The notes: a model not told the origin generated them from the letters alone. Counted from the stretch's first letter, positions 22,137-33,735 are shown. The stretch: DNA of 64,000 nt from Micrasema longulum (GCA_022494885.1 JAGVSM010003945.1:124001-188000), one strand, 5' to 3'. Numbers and translations: made by a program.

Positions 22137-23563
22137 TCACACTGTGTCAGTCGGGTGCGCGCGGTGCGCAAAGCGGTCCATCTGTATTCGGAACAGCATT
22201 AGGTCTAGGGAGGCGCGGGCGTCCTCCAGCGGGCAGTGGCGAGCCTCCTGAACCGTCCGGCGGAGCGTCTCTTCCACCACCACCCGCAGGGAGCTCCGGT
22301 AGGGCAGCCCGAACGGGTGCTGGAACACTACGGACGTGTCCACGACCTTCTCGTGCAGCATGCGCAGCGCCCGCAGATCGTTCTCTACTCCGTGGCCCAC
22401 GAGGATAGTATCCGCGTCCACCAGGGCGAGCACGTCACGCTGCACGTCGCGGATGGTCTTAGTGGCGATTCGCAGGTCGTGGGGGGAGATGCCGGAGAAG
22501 CGGGTATTGTAGTCCACGACTGGTTCTTCGGGCCTCACGAAGGTGCTGTATACCGGGCGACCGTCGGCCGCTATGACCTCCACGCGCGCCATCTGCAGAC
22601 CTCCCGCCGTGTAGCACATCTCGCAGTCCAGCGCCAGCACCCGGCGGCGGGGGACTCCCGGCACGCGCGGTTTGGTGCGCACGAACCCTCGGAGGGGGCC
22701 GTTCATACCGACGTTCGTCCCGCTCCAAACGTGCACCGGAGCGCGCGCGCATCCCTGCGTCCGGCGTGTCGAGCCACAGCAGGTAAACATCTTGACGGGG
22801 CTGTCGGACGGACCGGTACAGCGTACTTGCTTGCCCCAATGGTAACGGCAAACCTCTTTCGTGAGGTACTCCCCGGAAGGGCTGAGGTGGAAATAGTGCG
22901 AGCAGCGGACGCACCGTCGTTCGACTGCGGCTGACGCCCTCTCTTCTTCGCTATCCGGATCGCTTTCCCCGGATCGCGGGCTAGAGCTATCGGAACCGCG
23001 ACCGCTGTCGTCCTCCGGAGACCAGTTGTCGAACATGGCACTGGGCACCACATCCCACGATCCACTTCCCGGCACGAACTCTCGAGCGTTCACGTCGAAT
23101 GTGCGCGGGGGTCTCGAGAAGTCTACCGAGAACACGTGCACCCTATGCGGATTCGTGGAACTCTCTCTCGGATACCCGAGAGCGCTCATTTGTTCTTTAG
23201 TGAGCAAGTAGTATGTCAGCATGCGCGACAAGTCCTTGTCCGTCAACCGGAGGTCGATGTATCGCTGTAGCGGCGCTGGAAATGTCGGAGCGAGTGCCGG
23301 GACCGAGATGGGGCCGGGCGGTGGCGCGGGAACTGGATCTCTGGTAGGTCTCGGCTTCTGGCGGCGCCGCTTGGAGCGCGGCGCTCGGCGCACTCGGCGC
23401 GGACTGCCGGGCTCGCTGTCTCCGAAGGGGGAGTCGCCACGCGCCACCTCGGAGCCGCCCTCGGAGCCGCCCTCGGAGCCGCCCTCGGAGCCACCCTCGG
23501 AGCCGCCGTCGGAGCCGCTGGAGCTGGCGCCGCCGCTGTCGCCGGGATCAGGAGGAGGTTCGT
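22137..23563 (-). CDS. REXO1/GOR-type DEDDh 3'-5' exonuclease, C-terminal exon
   Basis: Open frame of about 474 codons ending at the TGA at 22137-22139. Numbering residues from the codon at 23447: a basic Pro-rich stretch lies at 16-60 and a YIDLRLTDKDLSRMLTYYLL segment typical of REXO1 at 63-82. A Cys/His zinc-binding block lies at 179-239 (C179, C182, C200, H203, C210, C223, C224, C233). The exonuclease domain follows with Exo I D274-C-E276, Exo II D357 (GHGVEND) and Exo III H404-x4-D409. All DEDDh catalytic residues are present. The family trims or degrades RNA 3' ends, and REXO1 itself is nuclear. Upstream the frame runs through Gly-Ser-Glu repeats to a TAG with no Met. A TTTTGCAAAG acceptor with CTAAT about 25 bases before it supports a spliced 5' exon, so I start at 23563. 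The usual REXO1 N-terminus was not found nearby. The exon is far more GC-rich than its surroundings. Its relatives REXO1L/GOR or a retrocopy are alternatives. Confidence 0.88.
23449..23520 (-). repeat. 12-bp coding minisatellite (Gly-Gly-Ser-Glu)
   Basis: Five to six tandem copies of GGCTCCGAGGGC on the minus strand lie near the 5' end of the exonuclease exon. They encode an acidic Gly/Ser/Glu repeat. Units differ by single bases, so copy number probably varies between individuals. Confidence 0.85.
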
Positions 23564-23753
23564 CTTTGCAAAATAAACGATCACTCTATTAGCATGTGGT
23601 TAAGTTATCGCTCCCACCACCACACCCGCTGACGCAATATCCTCCGCATGGGATACCCGCACTCGGACATGACTATACTCGCGCGAGACGAGACAGGTCT
23701 TATGATCAATGTCCAAAGTGTAAGAAAGATATTGTTTCAGAACGGATAACTAC

Positions 23754-23772
23754 TTATTATTATTATTATTAT
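23754..23772 (+). repeat. (TTA)n microsatellite
   Basis: About six TTA units in a row. Confidence 0.85.
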
Positions 23773-24559
23773 GCAAATATATTCGAATGATATTATTAGT
23801 TATTTGAGGTTAAGGAATGAAAATACAGAAAATGGGAAGGTAAATAATACATATAATAAAGTCAATAAGGATACGGCTAAATAATCGTATGACATGAATG
23901 GCAGAAGCTAATAACAAGGAAACGAAAATAAAACAATTAAAGATAAAATTTTCAGGCATAAATATTATGCCTAGATAAAAAAAGATTCCCAGAAAACCCA
24001 GATATTTTAGTTTTTAATATAATATTATATGCATATCAAAATGCCTTCATTTTCTTTAAAATAATGTATGTAACACAATTTTTATGTGGACACGTACATT
24101 AATCAAAAACAATTTCATAATTTATTCTTAAAACATCGAAGGTGAAATTAACCTTAAACTTCTTACATAAAAAAAATGTATTGCGTTCTAAAACGTAAAT
24201 GACAAAATTAGTGTTCTCGGAATGCCCACAACGGATTAGTTCATGACGATTCGTTATTATTTACATACAAGATGAAAATACGTCAGCATAGTGTGTCTAG
24301 TTCCGGTGGGGAGGCGACAGTGGCCACCTGCCAAAATAAATAATTCTGTATCTGATCTTGTAGTGGCCAAGGATCGAATCATGAATGGGAGAGCCCAACT
24401 ATTTGGAAATATTGTTCTGAGCCAAAAAGAAAAGTGCTAACTACACGGGGCTAGCTAATATTTTACTACCGCGTTATCAATGAAAGAGACTGTAACCACA
24501 TGGCAAAAAAACACAAAGTTTTAAAGTAAATTAAGTGAGGTCAAAAGAACCCAACAGAA
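23773..24559. other. No gene recognised
   Basis: AT-rich. A GC-richer patch at 24295-24335 (GTTCCGGTGGGGAGGCGACA) has no recognisable role. If the exonuclease has a nearby 5' exon it could be in the GC-rich 23590-23700 interval, where a 22-codon ATG frame exists on the minus strand, but no REXO1-like N-terminus is evident. Confidence 0.35.
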
Positions 24560-24770
24560 TATAAACACTCGTTCAGTAACACAAATTAAATGTATTGTCC
24601 CATTTGTATCAACCGCCTTTAGTAAAAAGCAGTACAATGTAATTGCTCCAAAAATATTTAATGATTTATTGCCAAATATAAAAGACTCAAAATGTAAAAC
24701 AAATTTTAAAATAAAAATAACTGCACATATAAATAGTGTAGCGAGAGATTTTTTTGAAAAATATATGTAA
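24560..24770 (+). pseudogene. LINE RT C-terminal fragment
   Basis: The frame NTRSVTQIKCIVPFVST continues to KQYNVIAPKIFNDLLPNIKD and ends at the TAA at 24768-24770. 'APKIFN.LP' followed by a charged tail is the same CR1/Jockey-type ending as at 4563. A 3' UTR runs to about 25209 and ends in AAATAAAATAAAATAAATA. The LINE has replaced the left part of the DNA element copy that starts at 25213. Confidence 0.65.
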
Positions 24771-25212
24771 ATCAATAAACGTAGTACTTTATACAATTGG
24801 TACACATATTATTTATATTTTTACTTATTTCATTGCTTTATATTTGTTTTATTATATATTATACTATATTATTTATGTTTAAGTAACATGTATTCTTGGC
24901 ACATATAGATACTTTATATTTGTATAATAATGATTTTTAATTTCTTACATTTGATTAGCTAGGCATTTATAATTAAGCAGTTTTAGTTTTTCATTTTTAT
25001 GTTATTGTTTTATTAGTATAGGACTACTTACGCTCTAAAGATAAAAAATCTCCATCTTAGAACAGGCTGTGCCATGTTAGATGGATACTATGATAAACAG
25101 AGAACACTCCGTTTTCATTTTACATTAATTGGTTTTATATAGATTCCCTGTTATTAAGTATGTATATTATTTTTTTTGCAATAAATTTATAAATAAAATA
25201 AAATAAATATGT

Positions 25213-25680
25213 CCAAATATTTACGTTTCGCGATGTATCATCCTGCTGCGCTATCACATATTTGAATTTCACCAGTGTAAATATGAAAAATATTCCGAAA
25301 CTGCTATTTATATTTTATCATGCTATTTATTGCATTTAGCCGGCAGTTGGCAAACCAAATGTCAAGAAAAGCAGTCTCCATAGTAATTGTAATTTTTACT
25401 TTTTTGTATTATATACTCTTTACTATTTTGCAAATGCAATATATTGAATAAATTTTTTATAGTAAACGCTGATTTTTCGCCAAAGAACTGCATTTATTTA
25501 CGAGGAAAACAAAGAAACAAACCGACACGAGGGTTGACTTAAAGATTACACACGCGTCGACTAATGCAAATAATAAATCGCTAATGACAGCGATAACTTA
25601 AGCATGTTCATTTTTGTTCATTGTGATCGTTCAAATGCTTAGCATGTTTTTAACTATGTCGATAGTTATTTGTAATTGAG
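25213..25680 (+). mobile_element. Non-autonomous DNA element, truncated copy
   Basis: Collinear with 60610-61026 over about 430 bp: TTACGTTTCGCG, CATTTAGCCGGC, GTTGGCAAA, TTTTTCGCCAA, ACAAACCGACACG, AACTTAAGCATGTTCAT and TGCTTAGCATGTTTTTAA are shared. The left terminal repeat is lost to the LINE insertion, and the right end diverges after 25680. Confidence 0.7.
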
Positions 25681-25799
25681 CTTCATGACTTATAGTTTTA
25701 GCACGACCAAAATCGTCTAACCTCTCAAACAGCCAATGTTTTTCTTTAGAATCTAATTTGTATGAAACTGGAACGTGACAATGACTAACCGCCGCGCCG

Positions 25800-26211
25800 T
25801 TTTACAAAAAAAAAGGTTCAATTTCAGGTGAGATTAATTCAAAAATTTAATGTTATTTTTATCATGCGTAGGTTTTATGGACAAAACCAAAATATTTATA
25901 TTTTTTAGTACTTATAAGTGCTTTGATTTTTCAAAGTTTTGTAATTTTAAAATTACTCCGCGTGTGACATTACAAGTTCTCTTCTTATAGTTTTTTTTCT
26001 GATTAGTTAGCATACCGCAAACCAGAAATCTATTACAACACTCTCATTGGTTGATTCGGAAGAACTTGTGAAGTCATTCAAAGTAGTTCGTTTTTATTTA
26101 TTTTTTCCATAATATTCAAGAAACTTCGCGGGACAATTTAACGATCTAATTTTTACCGCGCGTAATAAAACTTTAATGGCCAATTTTTCATAGCACTGAA
26201 CTTCCTCAATA
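25800..26211 (-). mobile_element. CAATGAGG-end MITE family, diverged copy
   Basis: On the minus strand it starts ATTGAGGAAGTTCAGTGCTA and contains GCGCGGTAAAAATTAGA, AAGTTTCTTGAA and TGTCACACGCGGAGTAATTT in the same order as the copies at 34445 and 44145. Its far end is too eroded to place exactly. Confidence 0.6.
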
Positions 26212-26283
26212 GGCCAGGCCTATTGTGGAAAAATACATTATAAATAAGAAAACGTAAGCTGTTATTTGTTTCTAACCAATAAA

Positions 26284-26452
26284 AGGCGGCCTCTTAAGTG
26301 TGATGGGTAGACGTATAACTCACGCGCAGAAGGTTCCGGGTTCGATTTCCGGAGAGAACACAAACATGTAATGTGATTTTTCTGAAACCTGGGTGTTCCA
26401 GTAATGGAATGAACCACTGTTATTGGGCCTCGCTTGTTGTGGTGCAAAAAAT
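26284..26452 (+). repeat. SINE-2, plus orientation
   Basis: GGCGGCCTCTTAAGTGTGAT head, box B-like GGGTTCGATTTCCGG, body with AATGTGATTTTTCTG, then TATTGGGCCTCGCTTG and a GTTGTGGTGCAAAAA end. Confidence 0.75.
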
Positions 26453-26629
26453 ATAGAATTACAAAATGAAAAATAAATTATGACATGCGTAAATAAACAA
26501 ATAATATACCAACGAGTTAATGGCTTGATTTTTTACTTGCCGGACGCTTGAAACTGTAAATAAAAACTTTATTACCAAAATATAACGATAGCCAAATATT
26601 TATTCTAAATTCGATTATTGCGAACTCTT

Positions 26630-27035
26630 GAATTTAATAAATATTGACATGTCAACACGTAGAACTAGACAAAACACTCTATATTATTGTCACCCTTTCC
26701 AAACCAACTATCTTTGTCACTCACCTGTACCGCGTATACACAGACTAGGAAATGTACCTGTCATTTCGAATTTTTTTCTAACTCGAGTCTCTGTGAATTC
26801 AAATCATCTTTTTATAAATATTTTATGATGTTGTAAAGTAACGATTAACGATTAATTTGCAAAAGCTACTTATGCTAATGATCGGCTGTTAACTAATTTA
26901 TGTTCAAAACATACCGAGTTTTTTATATCTTTTGTATGCTGACATACATATATGTATATTTTTTTATTTTTTTTATACACCCATATTTTAATATTGTAAA
27001 AGGCACTTGTGCCGTATAATAAATAAACAAAATAA
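26630..27035 (+). pseudogene. LINE C-terminal fragment with 3' UTR
   Basis: The frame STRRTRQNTLYYCHPFQTNY runs into SPVPRIHRLGN and stops at 26826-26828. 'R.RQN.LF..P..RT.Y..HSP.PR..R..N' is the closing motif of Jockey/CR1-type RT proteins. The UTR ends AATAAATAAACAAAATAAAA at about 27035. Confidence 0.6.
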
Positions 27036-27688
27036 AATAAAAAATAACTTTTTATGCGGAGAACGTAACATTAGTCATACAATTAATCAGAGATGTAGCA
27101 AACTACTAAACGATGAGAATTAAAGCAGAAATGATATCACCAGTGATTCATATTCAGATATTACTCGCCGCGATAAATATCATAACGTAAGTAAAATGCC
27201 TAGAAATTCGATAGTCCAGAAACCGCGTACCCACATCAAACTGAAGCCGACAATGTTTTACTACTCATTAATGAGTAGTTTTACGTTGTAACCATTAGTC
27301 ACTCTGTAGACGTCGCTTAGTACGCAACTACCGATTTAAATTCAATTACGCCGTGTTGTGTCGTTTTTACGTGTCAAAATACTGCTGGAATTAAAAGGAA
27401 TGTTTTCTTGCGCGCGATAAAAATTAAATATGTTGTGTCTTTTTGATCAAAACCCAAAATATTAAAACGTCACGTGGTGTATTTTATAAAAACGATTAAA
27501 AAAAAAATATGTTAGTAAGTATCTACAAAATTTTTTTTATTTTTTAAATGACGTTCGTGAAAGGAACTGAACTGAAAAAAAAACCTAAAACCGTTTTTTT
27601 TAGTGTTACACCATGCATGTTGTCGCCTTCTGTTTGATGATGGATTTGAGAATGGACCGCCGTCGTTACCAATAAGTTTTAAGGTGGG
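27036..27688. other. No gene recognised; short perfect palindrome
   Basis: A 20-bp perfect palindrome ACTACTCATTAATGAGTAGT lies at about 27262-27281. A fragment resembling the CAATGAGG MITE interior (TTTTCTTGCGCGCGATAAAA) lies near 27403. Confidence 0.35.
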
Positions 27689-27829
27689 ATCGGGTTGTGG
27701 TCCTGTGACTAGTGTCTCAGACTCACGGACCAAAGTTCCGTGGTTCGAATCCCACTTTACCCCAACTTGATTCCATTTTCTAATAGTGAGTTATTTACAA
27801 CTCGTTGAAAATGGCCCTCAAAATTAAAT
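27689..27829 (+). repeat. SINE-3, best-preserved copy, plus orientation
   Basis: GGGTTGTGGTCCTGTGACTA (box A), GTGGTTCGAATCCCAC (box B), then the shared tail TAATAGTGAGTTATTTACAA and CTCGTTGAAAATGG. It serves as reference for the SINE-3 copies. Confidence 0.85.
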
Positions 27830-28894
27830 ATTTGGGTAAATCATGAGAACGCAAATATTTCTTTTTTATAAAAAAAATTAATCACATCTCATGTGTAAGT
27901 AACGAATTCACAATTAATACTATTTAAGAATTCGATTATTACCGTCTGCCAGATTGTTAAAAAAAAAAACAAGGCGAACATTTTGCTGGTATTGCCAGGG
28001 TTGTCGAATTTTTTACCCTGATTTCTATTAATAAGTCTCAGTAAAATAATTAAACGGCTTTAATTACTAAATTAGTTTTTTTTTAACGTTTGCCTAATTA
28101 AAGTACCTGTTTTTTTTATATTCCATTCAGTAAAATATTTTATGTGGTAAAACATAACATAACACAAAATTAACTAATGCATATATTTTTTTTGGAGTTA
28201 TTAACAGTTTATTGTTTGCGGCCTAGCGACATTACGCGGCCACTTCACGCATGCGCGTAGGTGAGATGTCGCGCAAGGTGGGGGCATTTGGAACTTATTG
28301 GACACAGTGCGATGTATGAAGGTTTTACGCGCCTTCTGGTATATTATAATTCTACGGTAAAATGTATACCGGCATATCCGATAATACATTAATGCTAGAG
28401 AGAGAGGAAGTAGTGACTTAGAGGCGAGAGGAGAGGGAGTTACAACTGAATCCGGATATTACCTCGGATATTTTTTCTAACTCCACCTTACATTTTTAGC
28501 TAGTGCGAGATATCTGAATGTCGCGTAAACGGTTTGTTGGCCATGGGACTAACTGAGTAGTGGAGAGGGGAAAAAGTGGAATGAGAGGGCAAACCGGAGT
28601 ATATTTTTTACACCACATGCTCGCAAAGCCGTCCCGATGAACGTTCCGAATGCAGCACCCTTAACCACACTGCCTACTTTAGTTTGGTCTGGCTGCGGCA
28701 TGTGACCACGTCACACTTAAGCGTATTTTTTTTGGGAAAACATCGATTGAGGGCAAAGTAGAAGAAAGAAAAAAAAAAAAAATGGATGAAAACAAGAAAA
28801 AAAAAAAAAACCAAATCAAAACAATCTAGCAGTTATTAGCTCTTAATCTAAAATATCAAGACATAATTATAATTTTGATGTCTCCTTTGTGTAT
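27830..28894. other. GC-richer noncoding block at 28215-28725
   Basis: Within AT-rich flanks, about 500 bp are clearly GC-richer, with CATGCGCG, GATGTCGCGCA, GTGGAGAGGGGAAAAAG and GGTCTGGCTGCGGCATG. No open frame resembles a protein, and no tRNA or inverted repeat was found. It could be a regulatory region, an untranslated exon or an unknown repeat. Confidence 0.35.
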
Positions 28895-29165
28895 TTTTTA
28901 TTTATTTATTTATACCTGTCAACAGATTATCTAGACGGTTCATTAATTTAAGATACAAACAGTAGGTTCAAAAGGAAATTAAGTTACATATTGAAAATTA
29001 CATAACAAAATATTCTAAGACACAACTATTATCTCAGAGACTACCCTGTAGGTGAGTTTCATCTTTGTGTAGAGCCATACACAGAACCACCAACAAATAC
29101 AATTATTTTTGTAATGGGCGTACGAGCTGTTCGTTGATGTGGAAGGAGTTTATTTATTTATTTAT
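28895..29165 (-). repeat. Probable LINE 3' end, minus orientation
   Basis: Starts with TTTATTTATTTATTTATACC on the plus strand, which is the reverse complement of a TAAATAAA-type LINE tail. Moderate-complexity sequence follows and a second TTTATTTATTTATT marks the next copy at about 29150. No coding part remains. Confidence 0.4.
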
Positions 29166-29250
29166 TAGTTTATACATACATTGTTACACAAATGGCACAA
29201 AAAACACTGGCAAATTCTGTTTGTACTAGGAGTAGGCTCAGTATATGAAG

Positions 29251-29310
29251 GGTCGGCAAGCCAGAAATATTAGTGTGCCTAATGTTGCAATCGGTTCCTA
29301 TATAGGCAAA
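29251..29310 (+). repeat. Dispersed repeat, partner of 13988-14045
   Basis: Shares GGCAAGCCAGAAATATTAG-like sequence and GTTGCAATCGGTTCCT with the copy near 14 kb. Confidence 0.5.
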
Positions 29311-29399
29311 AGTTGTTGTAAGAAACCGATTTGTTGCGGCAAATACGGTTTCAAATATATTTCCTATAAACAAAAATAATATTGAAGAAATAGAAAAAC

Positions 29400-30387
29400 A
29401 GTTATAGCCCAAAAGAGAAGAAAACAAAAAAAAAGTACAGTTTACGTAAATGTAAAAATAAAATTAAATATATAAGTATATACACATACACGCATACATA
29501 CTACATACATACATATGCACATACAAAAATGCAATAAATTTATAAATGATTCAATGGGATAGCATAATATTTAGATTACTATCCTCAATAAATTCTCAGA
29601 TTCCTCACTTCCAATGTCTGTGAACCAAACTGTTATTCTTTTTATTCTTTTCAATACTGATGGTTTATCAGATTTCCAAACACACGGTTCAAGTGATTTC
29701 AATGCAAAAAATGGTATTTGGTGGTAAAATTATCTACATTCCACTTAACTTTCCAGCATTGCCTCCATGGTAGGGCAACGTGGAAAATATCAAAGCTATT
29801 CATTAAGCTTGTTTATTTTCATTTTGTGTGTAGTTAAATGAAAAACTATTTATAATGTGTGCAAATATACAAGTTTTCTTTGCTAATTCAATAAAGATCC
29901 TATAAAAAAAGTTGACCTAAAGTTAAGTCTTCCACTTTGCCCTCCCTTACACCGAGGACCGCCGGCTACTATCTCGGACCGTAAGGTGATCAACGCCGGT
30001 ATTGCGATATGTAATTTTCTCTCGGGATAACAGTTGCTCCCAGCTACTTCGGATAACGGAGGCGGAGAATCTACCGGTTAATTTGGAATAACGAACGAAT
30101 ACAAAAGCTGAAAATTGTTAATCTTGACCGCAATTTCCCAGAAATTACTAGCAACTAGATGCAACGGGAATATATATCAAGCTAGATACAGATTGTTCCG
30201 TTATATATTTTTCTACAGCCGCATTATGTATCGGGATACGCAAACATGCAAACGCCAAAATGTGTAAAATATAACAGCAGCTCGACCAAAAATGACGTGA
30301 TAAGTATAGAACTTTATAGGCCTCCTTTTGAAAACAAAAATAAGACCGAATGTTTTTTTTCTAATGGAGTTGTCTGATTTTTCAGTT
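29400..30387. other. No gene recognised; GC-richer block at 29930-30100
   Basis: The interval 29930-30100 (CACCGAGGACCGCCGGCTAC, CTCGGACCGTAAGG) stands out from its surroundings but has no open frame of note. The rest is AT-rich. Confidence 0.35.
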
Positions 30388-30745
30388 TACAGCTATGTGT
30401 GTGAAATAGAACCAGAACCCTGGACGAGTGTTTTCGACTCGATAGCTGATCTCGGTTAACAATTCTGAATAAGGAAATCGAGCGGAGATAAGTCCGCTTC
30501 ATTGTGAAGCGGTCTGCTTGAGGTCGAGGCGGGTAGACGTGAAATTTTTATTTAAAAGGTTGCTTAAACTGAAATATTTTATTGTTCCTGGACTGGCGCC
30601 TGAAACATAATACTGTTCACCTTATCTTCATTTAACAAATGATCGAAATACGCTGCATTTGGTTTATATCATAACTTCCTTCCATGTCCCCTCTTTCGCA
30701 CCTGCTCACAAACCTCCAAAATAGAGGCTAAGCAGATTATTCTTT
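30388..30745 (+). repeat. Composite SINE-1 with extra 5' unit; SINE-4-like tail after it
   Basis: A non-tRNA head (GAAATAGAACCAGAACCCTG, GACGAGTGTTTTCG) is followed by an eroded tRNA-like part, then the SINE-1 tail with AAATACGCTGCATTTGG. The head is shared with 45026-45268 and 62186-62540. Positions 30676-30745 resemble the SINE-4 tail (CCATGTCCCCTCTTTCGCAC). Confidence 0.65.
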
Positions 30746-32565
30746 TTAAAAAAATAATATGGCAATTACGCGCAGCACAATCTTGTGTGAATGAACCATC
30801 CGCCGAGATGTCTCGCAATATTAGCACGGAGACTGTGAGGCTTCACCAAACAAAAAAGTCAGAGGATAATGATCTTACCGCGAAGCCTCAGAGCGAATAA
30901 GGTCTAGGTGTTTAATTATCCTAGCGGTACACGAACCGAACTCGGCACCGGTTTTTTTAACACTCCGATAATACTTATTTGGTATTCTAATGAGATAATA
31001 TTTTCAGTAATCATATATTGAAAACTGTGCATACGAGAGCACATCTTCAAACCACTTCGAACCTTGGTAATGACCAGTCTACGTAGCATCATTCGAGGTC
31101 TTGTAGCTATAAAAAATATACCTATTATGATAGTTAAAAGCTGGTAATTGCGGAGTCCGCGAACAAAGTGTATAGTATATATTACGCGAAGCCTAGGTCT
31201 AGAATAACCAATCATGTCGAGCGAGAGGTTCTCATTAGAACAATCGCAAGCAGAAAAAACAAAACAGAACACTTCCTCATAGCAATAAATGCGATGGTTT
31301 CCTTGTTGCTACAACAGTGGGGCTTATTGATTCAATAGTGTCGTTTTTCCTCGTAAAATCCGCAAAGGTCGATTCATCAATAATATTGAATACGAAAAAA
31401 CCACTTTCTGTCGAATTCGTATCTAAATAAACATCCATATTAAAATGATAATCGGAACCTTGAAAACAGGTGTCACCGAATTTCATATTGTGTAACCCAA
31501 TTAAAAGTTAGAAAAATCTATTCAAAATGCGTAAATTAAATAAAACTACTCTACTGACATATATTTTTTTACTTAATAAGATTAAATATTTTTAAGAGGT
31601 GGGATTTTACTTTAGAAGATGCTCGGAAAACAATTTTTTAGGCTTCAGTGACATTTGAAAAAAAAATACTGCACAAAAAAGCCGATTCAACAAGAGATGG
31701 CCCACTCTAAAAGTGATTTATATTTCGTGTTGGTAAACCATTACTGATCCATAGACTATTTCGGTGGCGCCTAGTCCCAGGTAATACAATACGGATAAAT
31801 ATATATATCAAATTAATCGGTTTTAACACCCACATCGACTATAAAATAAATAGAAATTTCCGTGATAAAAAATGCACAAAAATATGGAGTCATTGTGAGT
31901 TTAATATCGTCATATTTATATTTAATAAATCTCGACAGAGCTATTTTAAAAATGCAGAATACTTGTACTTAACAATTCAGAAAATGTGATGATACAGAAT
32001 GCAACCAGAAAGATTGAAGATGGGACAAAAATGAGTCTAATTATACTACTAGAACTAACTTATACTATTTGTAAAACTTGTCTGCTTGTATTACTGAGAC
32101 CATCTTGTCTGCGAACCGAAAATATAACGATAAAATATAAAATGCGCACACTTATTTTATTAAAACGAAAATTTAATAGGCACGTTCATTTAAGTTTTGA
32201 GTAATTGTAAAAGTGTACTGTTTTAGCATTTATGCAGGTATACACAATTCACATTTTCCCACATATATCGCAAAATGAACAAAAATGCAGTTATATTCAT
32301 ATGTTCGCCCATCATAAATATGTTACAAGTAATAGATTTTGTATTTTAAAAAAGAAAAACATTTATTATTAGAGTAGTACGTAGTACCTATCTAAGTTGT
32401 ACAATGATTAATATAGCAATGGAGGATCTTGAGGTATAAATAAATAATCAAGGACAATTTGTTTACACACCTTATTTTAAAATTAAATTGAAAAACATGA
32501 ACACAATAAAAAGGTCAGGTGTATTTTTAATCACAACAAACTACACCACACATGCATCTTTAGCT
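30746..32565. other. No gene recognised; two unexplained open frames on minus strand
   Basis: Minus-strand frames 31277-31486 (69 codons, contains DYHFNMDVYLDTNSTES) and 30916-31272 (118 codons) lie head to tail with less AT bias than the flanks. A different minus frame at about 30905-31045 reads SKWFEDVLSYAQFSIYDY. They may be fragments of one frameshifted coding sequence, but I do not recognise the family. Confidence 0.3.
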
Positions 32566-32587
32566 TATATATATATATATATATATA
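32566..32587. repeat. (AT)n microsatellite
   Basis: About eleven AT units. Similar short tracts occur at 33221-33238 and 33745-33760. Confidence 0.85.
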
Positions 32588-32730
32588 AAGAAAAATATGA
32601 TATGTTAAATAAGTAGAGAATGGACATTTTTACATTTTTTTAATAAAGTTGTCGTGTACAATTTGATTGATAAGTTAATTATTATTTAATTCTGTCATTC
32701 AGTGTAAATTACTGACTGCATATAATTACT

Positions 32731-32975
32731 TCTTCCCTTATCTACCCCTAATAGTAATAGTGCATAAGCGACTGCATAGGTAAGGCAGTCCTACTTCATC
32801 TTGGCACTGGCAAAACCAAGAAATAAAAATATTCGCCAACTGATGTGTTTTTGAATGCGATAAGTACTTCGCTTCAGGTGTCAATCCAAAGTCAGTGAAA
32901 TATTGCAGTGCATAAAAATGTTTAAAATAATTAATTAATGTCGGCCTTGTTGGGAATCGAACCCGAGATTTTTAT
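32731..32975 (-). repeat. SINE-1, minus orientation, head incomplete
   Basis: CTGCATAGG tail, GCTTCAGGTGTCAATCC, TGAAATATTGCAG, then GGGAATCGAACCCGAGA (inverted box B). Box A is eroded. Confidence 0.7.
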
Positions 32976-33603
32976 ACATTTACCAATTTCAGGAGAGAAC
33001 ATACACCTTTACAATAAATAATATTAATAATACATCATGTAAAAATCAAAATCAGTAGCCAATAGCTTTTCTCAAATCTATGGCACCAAAAACATAAAAT
33101 AATAAAATAAAAACAAAATAACAGCAATGTTAATTGGTACAGAAGAACGGATTTGGAATCACCGACATACTCCGCCGCAATAACAACAACTAAACCATCT
33201 ACCAATTGCAAACAGCAAAATAATATATATATATATACTTCTTAACACCTACTCTACTCTTTCCACATTCATAATATTATGAATAGGGTGCCAAAAAGGT
33301 TTCCGGACTAACCAGCCGTCCAAAAATACAACCAAACACCGATGCAGTTAATAAAGTGGCCAAAACCATAACAAACTACATAAATGTAAATAAAACCGCT
33401 ATAGTAAACGCTCAGAAATCTTCTAAGAACACAATTTTACATGTAATTCTTGGTAGAAAAGTACTTACGTAAAAAAGAACAGCGTTACGATTTCTGTGAA
33501 CGGGTACCATATATTGACGTTTTCAAGAATAATCCGGCAGTCAATTAGATTATGCAAAATCTCGTAAAGAAAACTCATATCCAAATAATGGGCATTTCAA
33601 GAT
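32976..33603. other. No gene recognised; TA microsatellite
   Basis: AT-rich with a (TA)n run at 33221-33238. Nothing coding was seen. Confidence 0.4.
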
Positions 33604-33606
33604 TTA

Positions 33607-33735
33607 TACCCGTATGCAGAGACAAACCTTAAGGTGAGGAAAGTACATTCTATTGTCGTCACCTTCGGGTTATTCTCTGCATTTGAAATTAGAATGTACT
33701 ATCCTCACCTTAAGTTTTGTCTCTGCATACGGGTA
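33607..33735. mobile_element. 129-bp foldback MITE, copy 2
   Basis: Same ends, loop, length and orientation as 15967-16095. TTA duplications sit at 33604-33606 and 33736-33738. The arms are very similar to copy 1. Confidence 0.85.

Noticed and set aside
22236..22934. Long plus-strand open frame (232 codons) opposite the exonuclease exon
   Set aside because: It is antisense to a conserved, catalytically complete domain. GC-rich sequence has few stop codons, so opposite frames stay open by chance.
23243..23592. Proline/alanine-rich open frames on both strands over the 12-bp minisatellite
   Set aside because: They are other-frame readings of the repeat. Only the Gly-Gly-Ser-Glu frame continues into the exonuclease.
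31986..32204. Open frame with a hydrophobic segment, considered as a chemoreceptor exon
   Set aside because: No signature motif of gustatory or odorant receptors could be identified, and there is no neighbouring exon.
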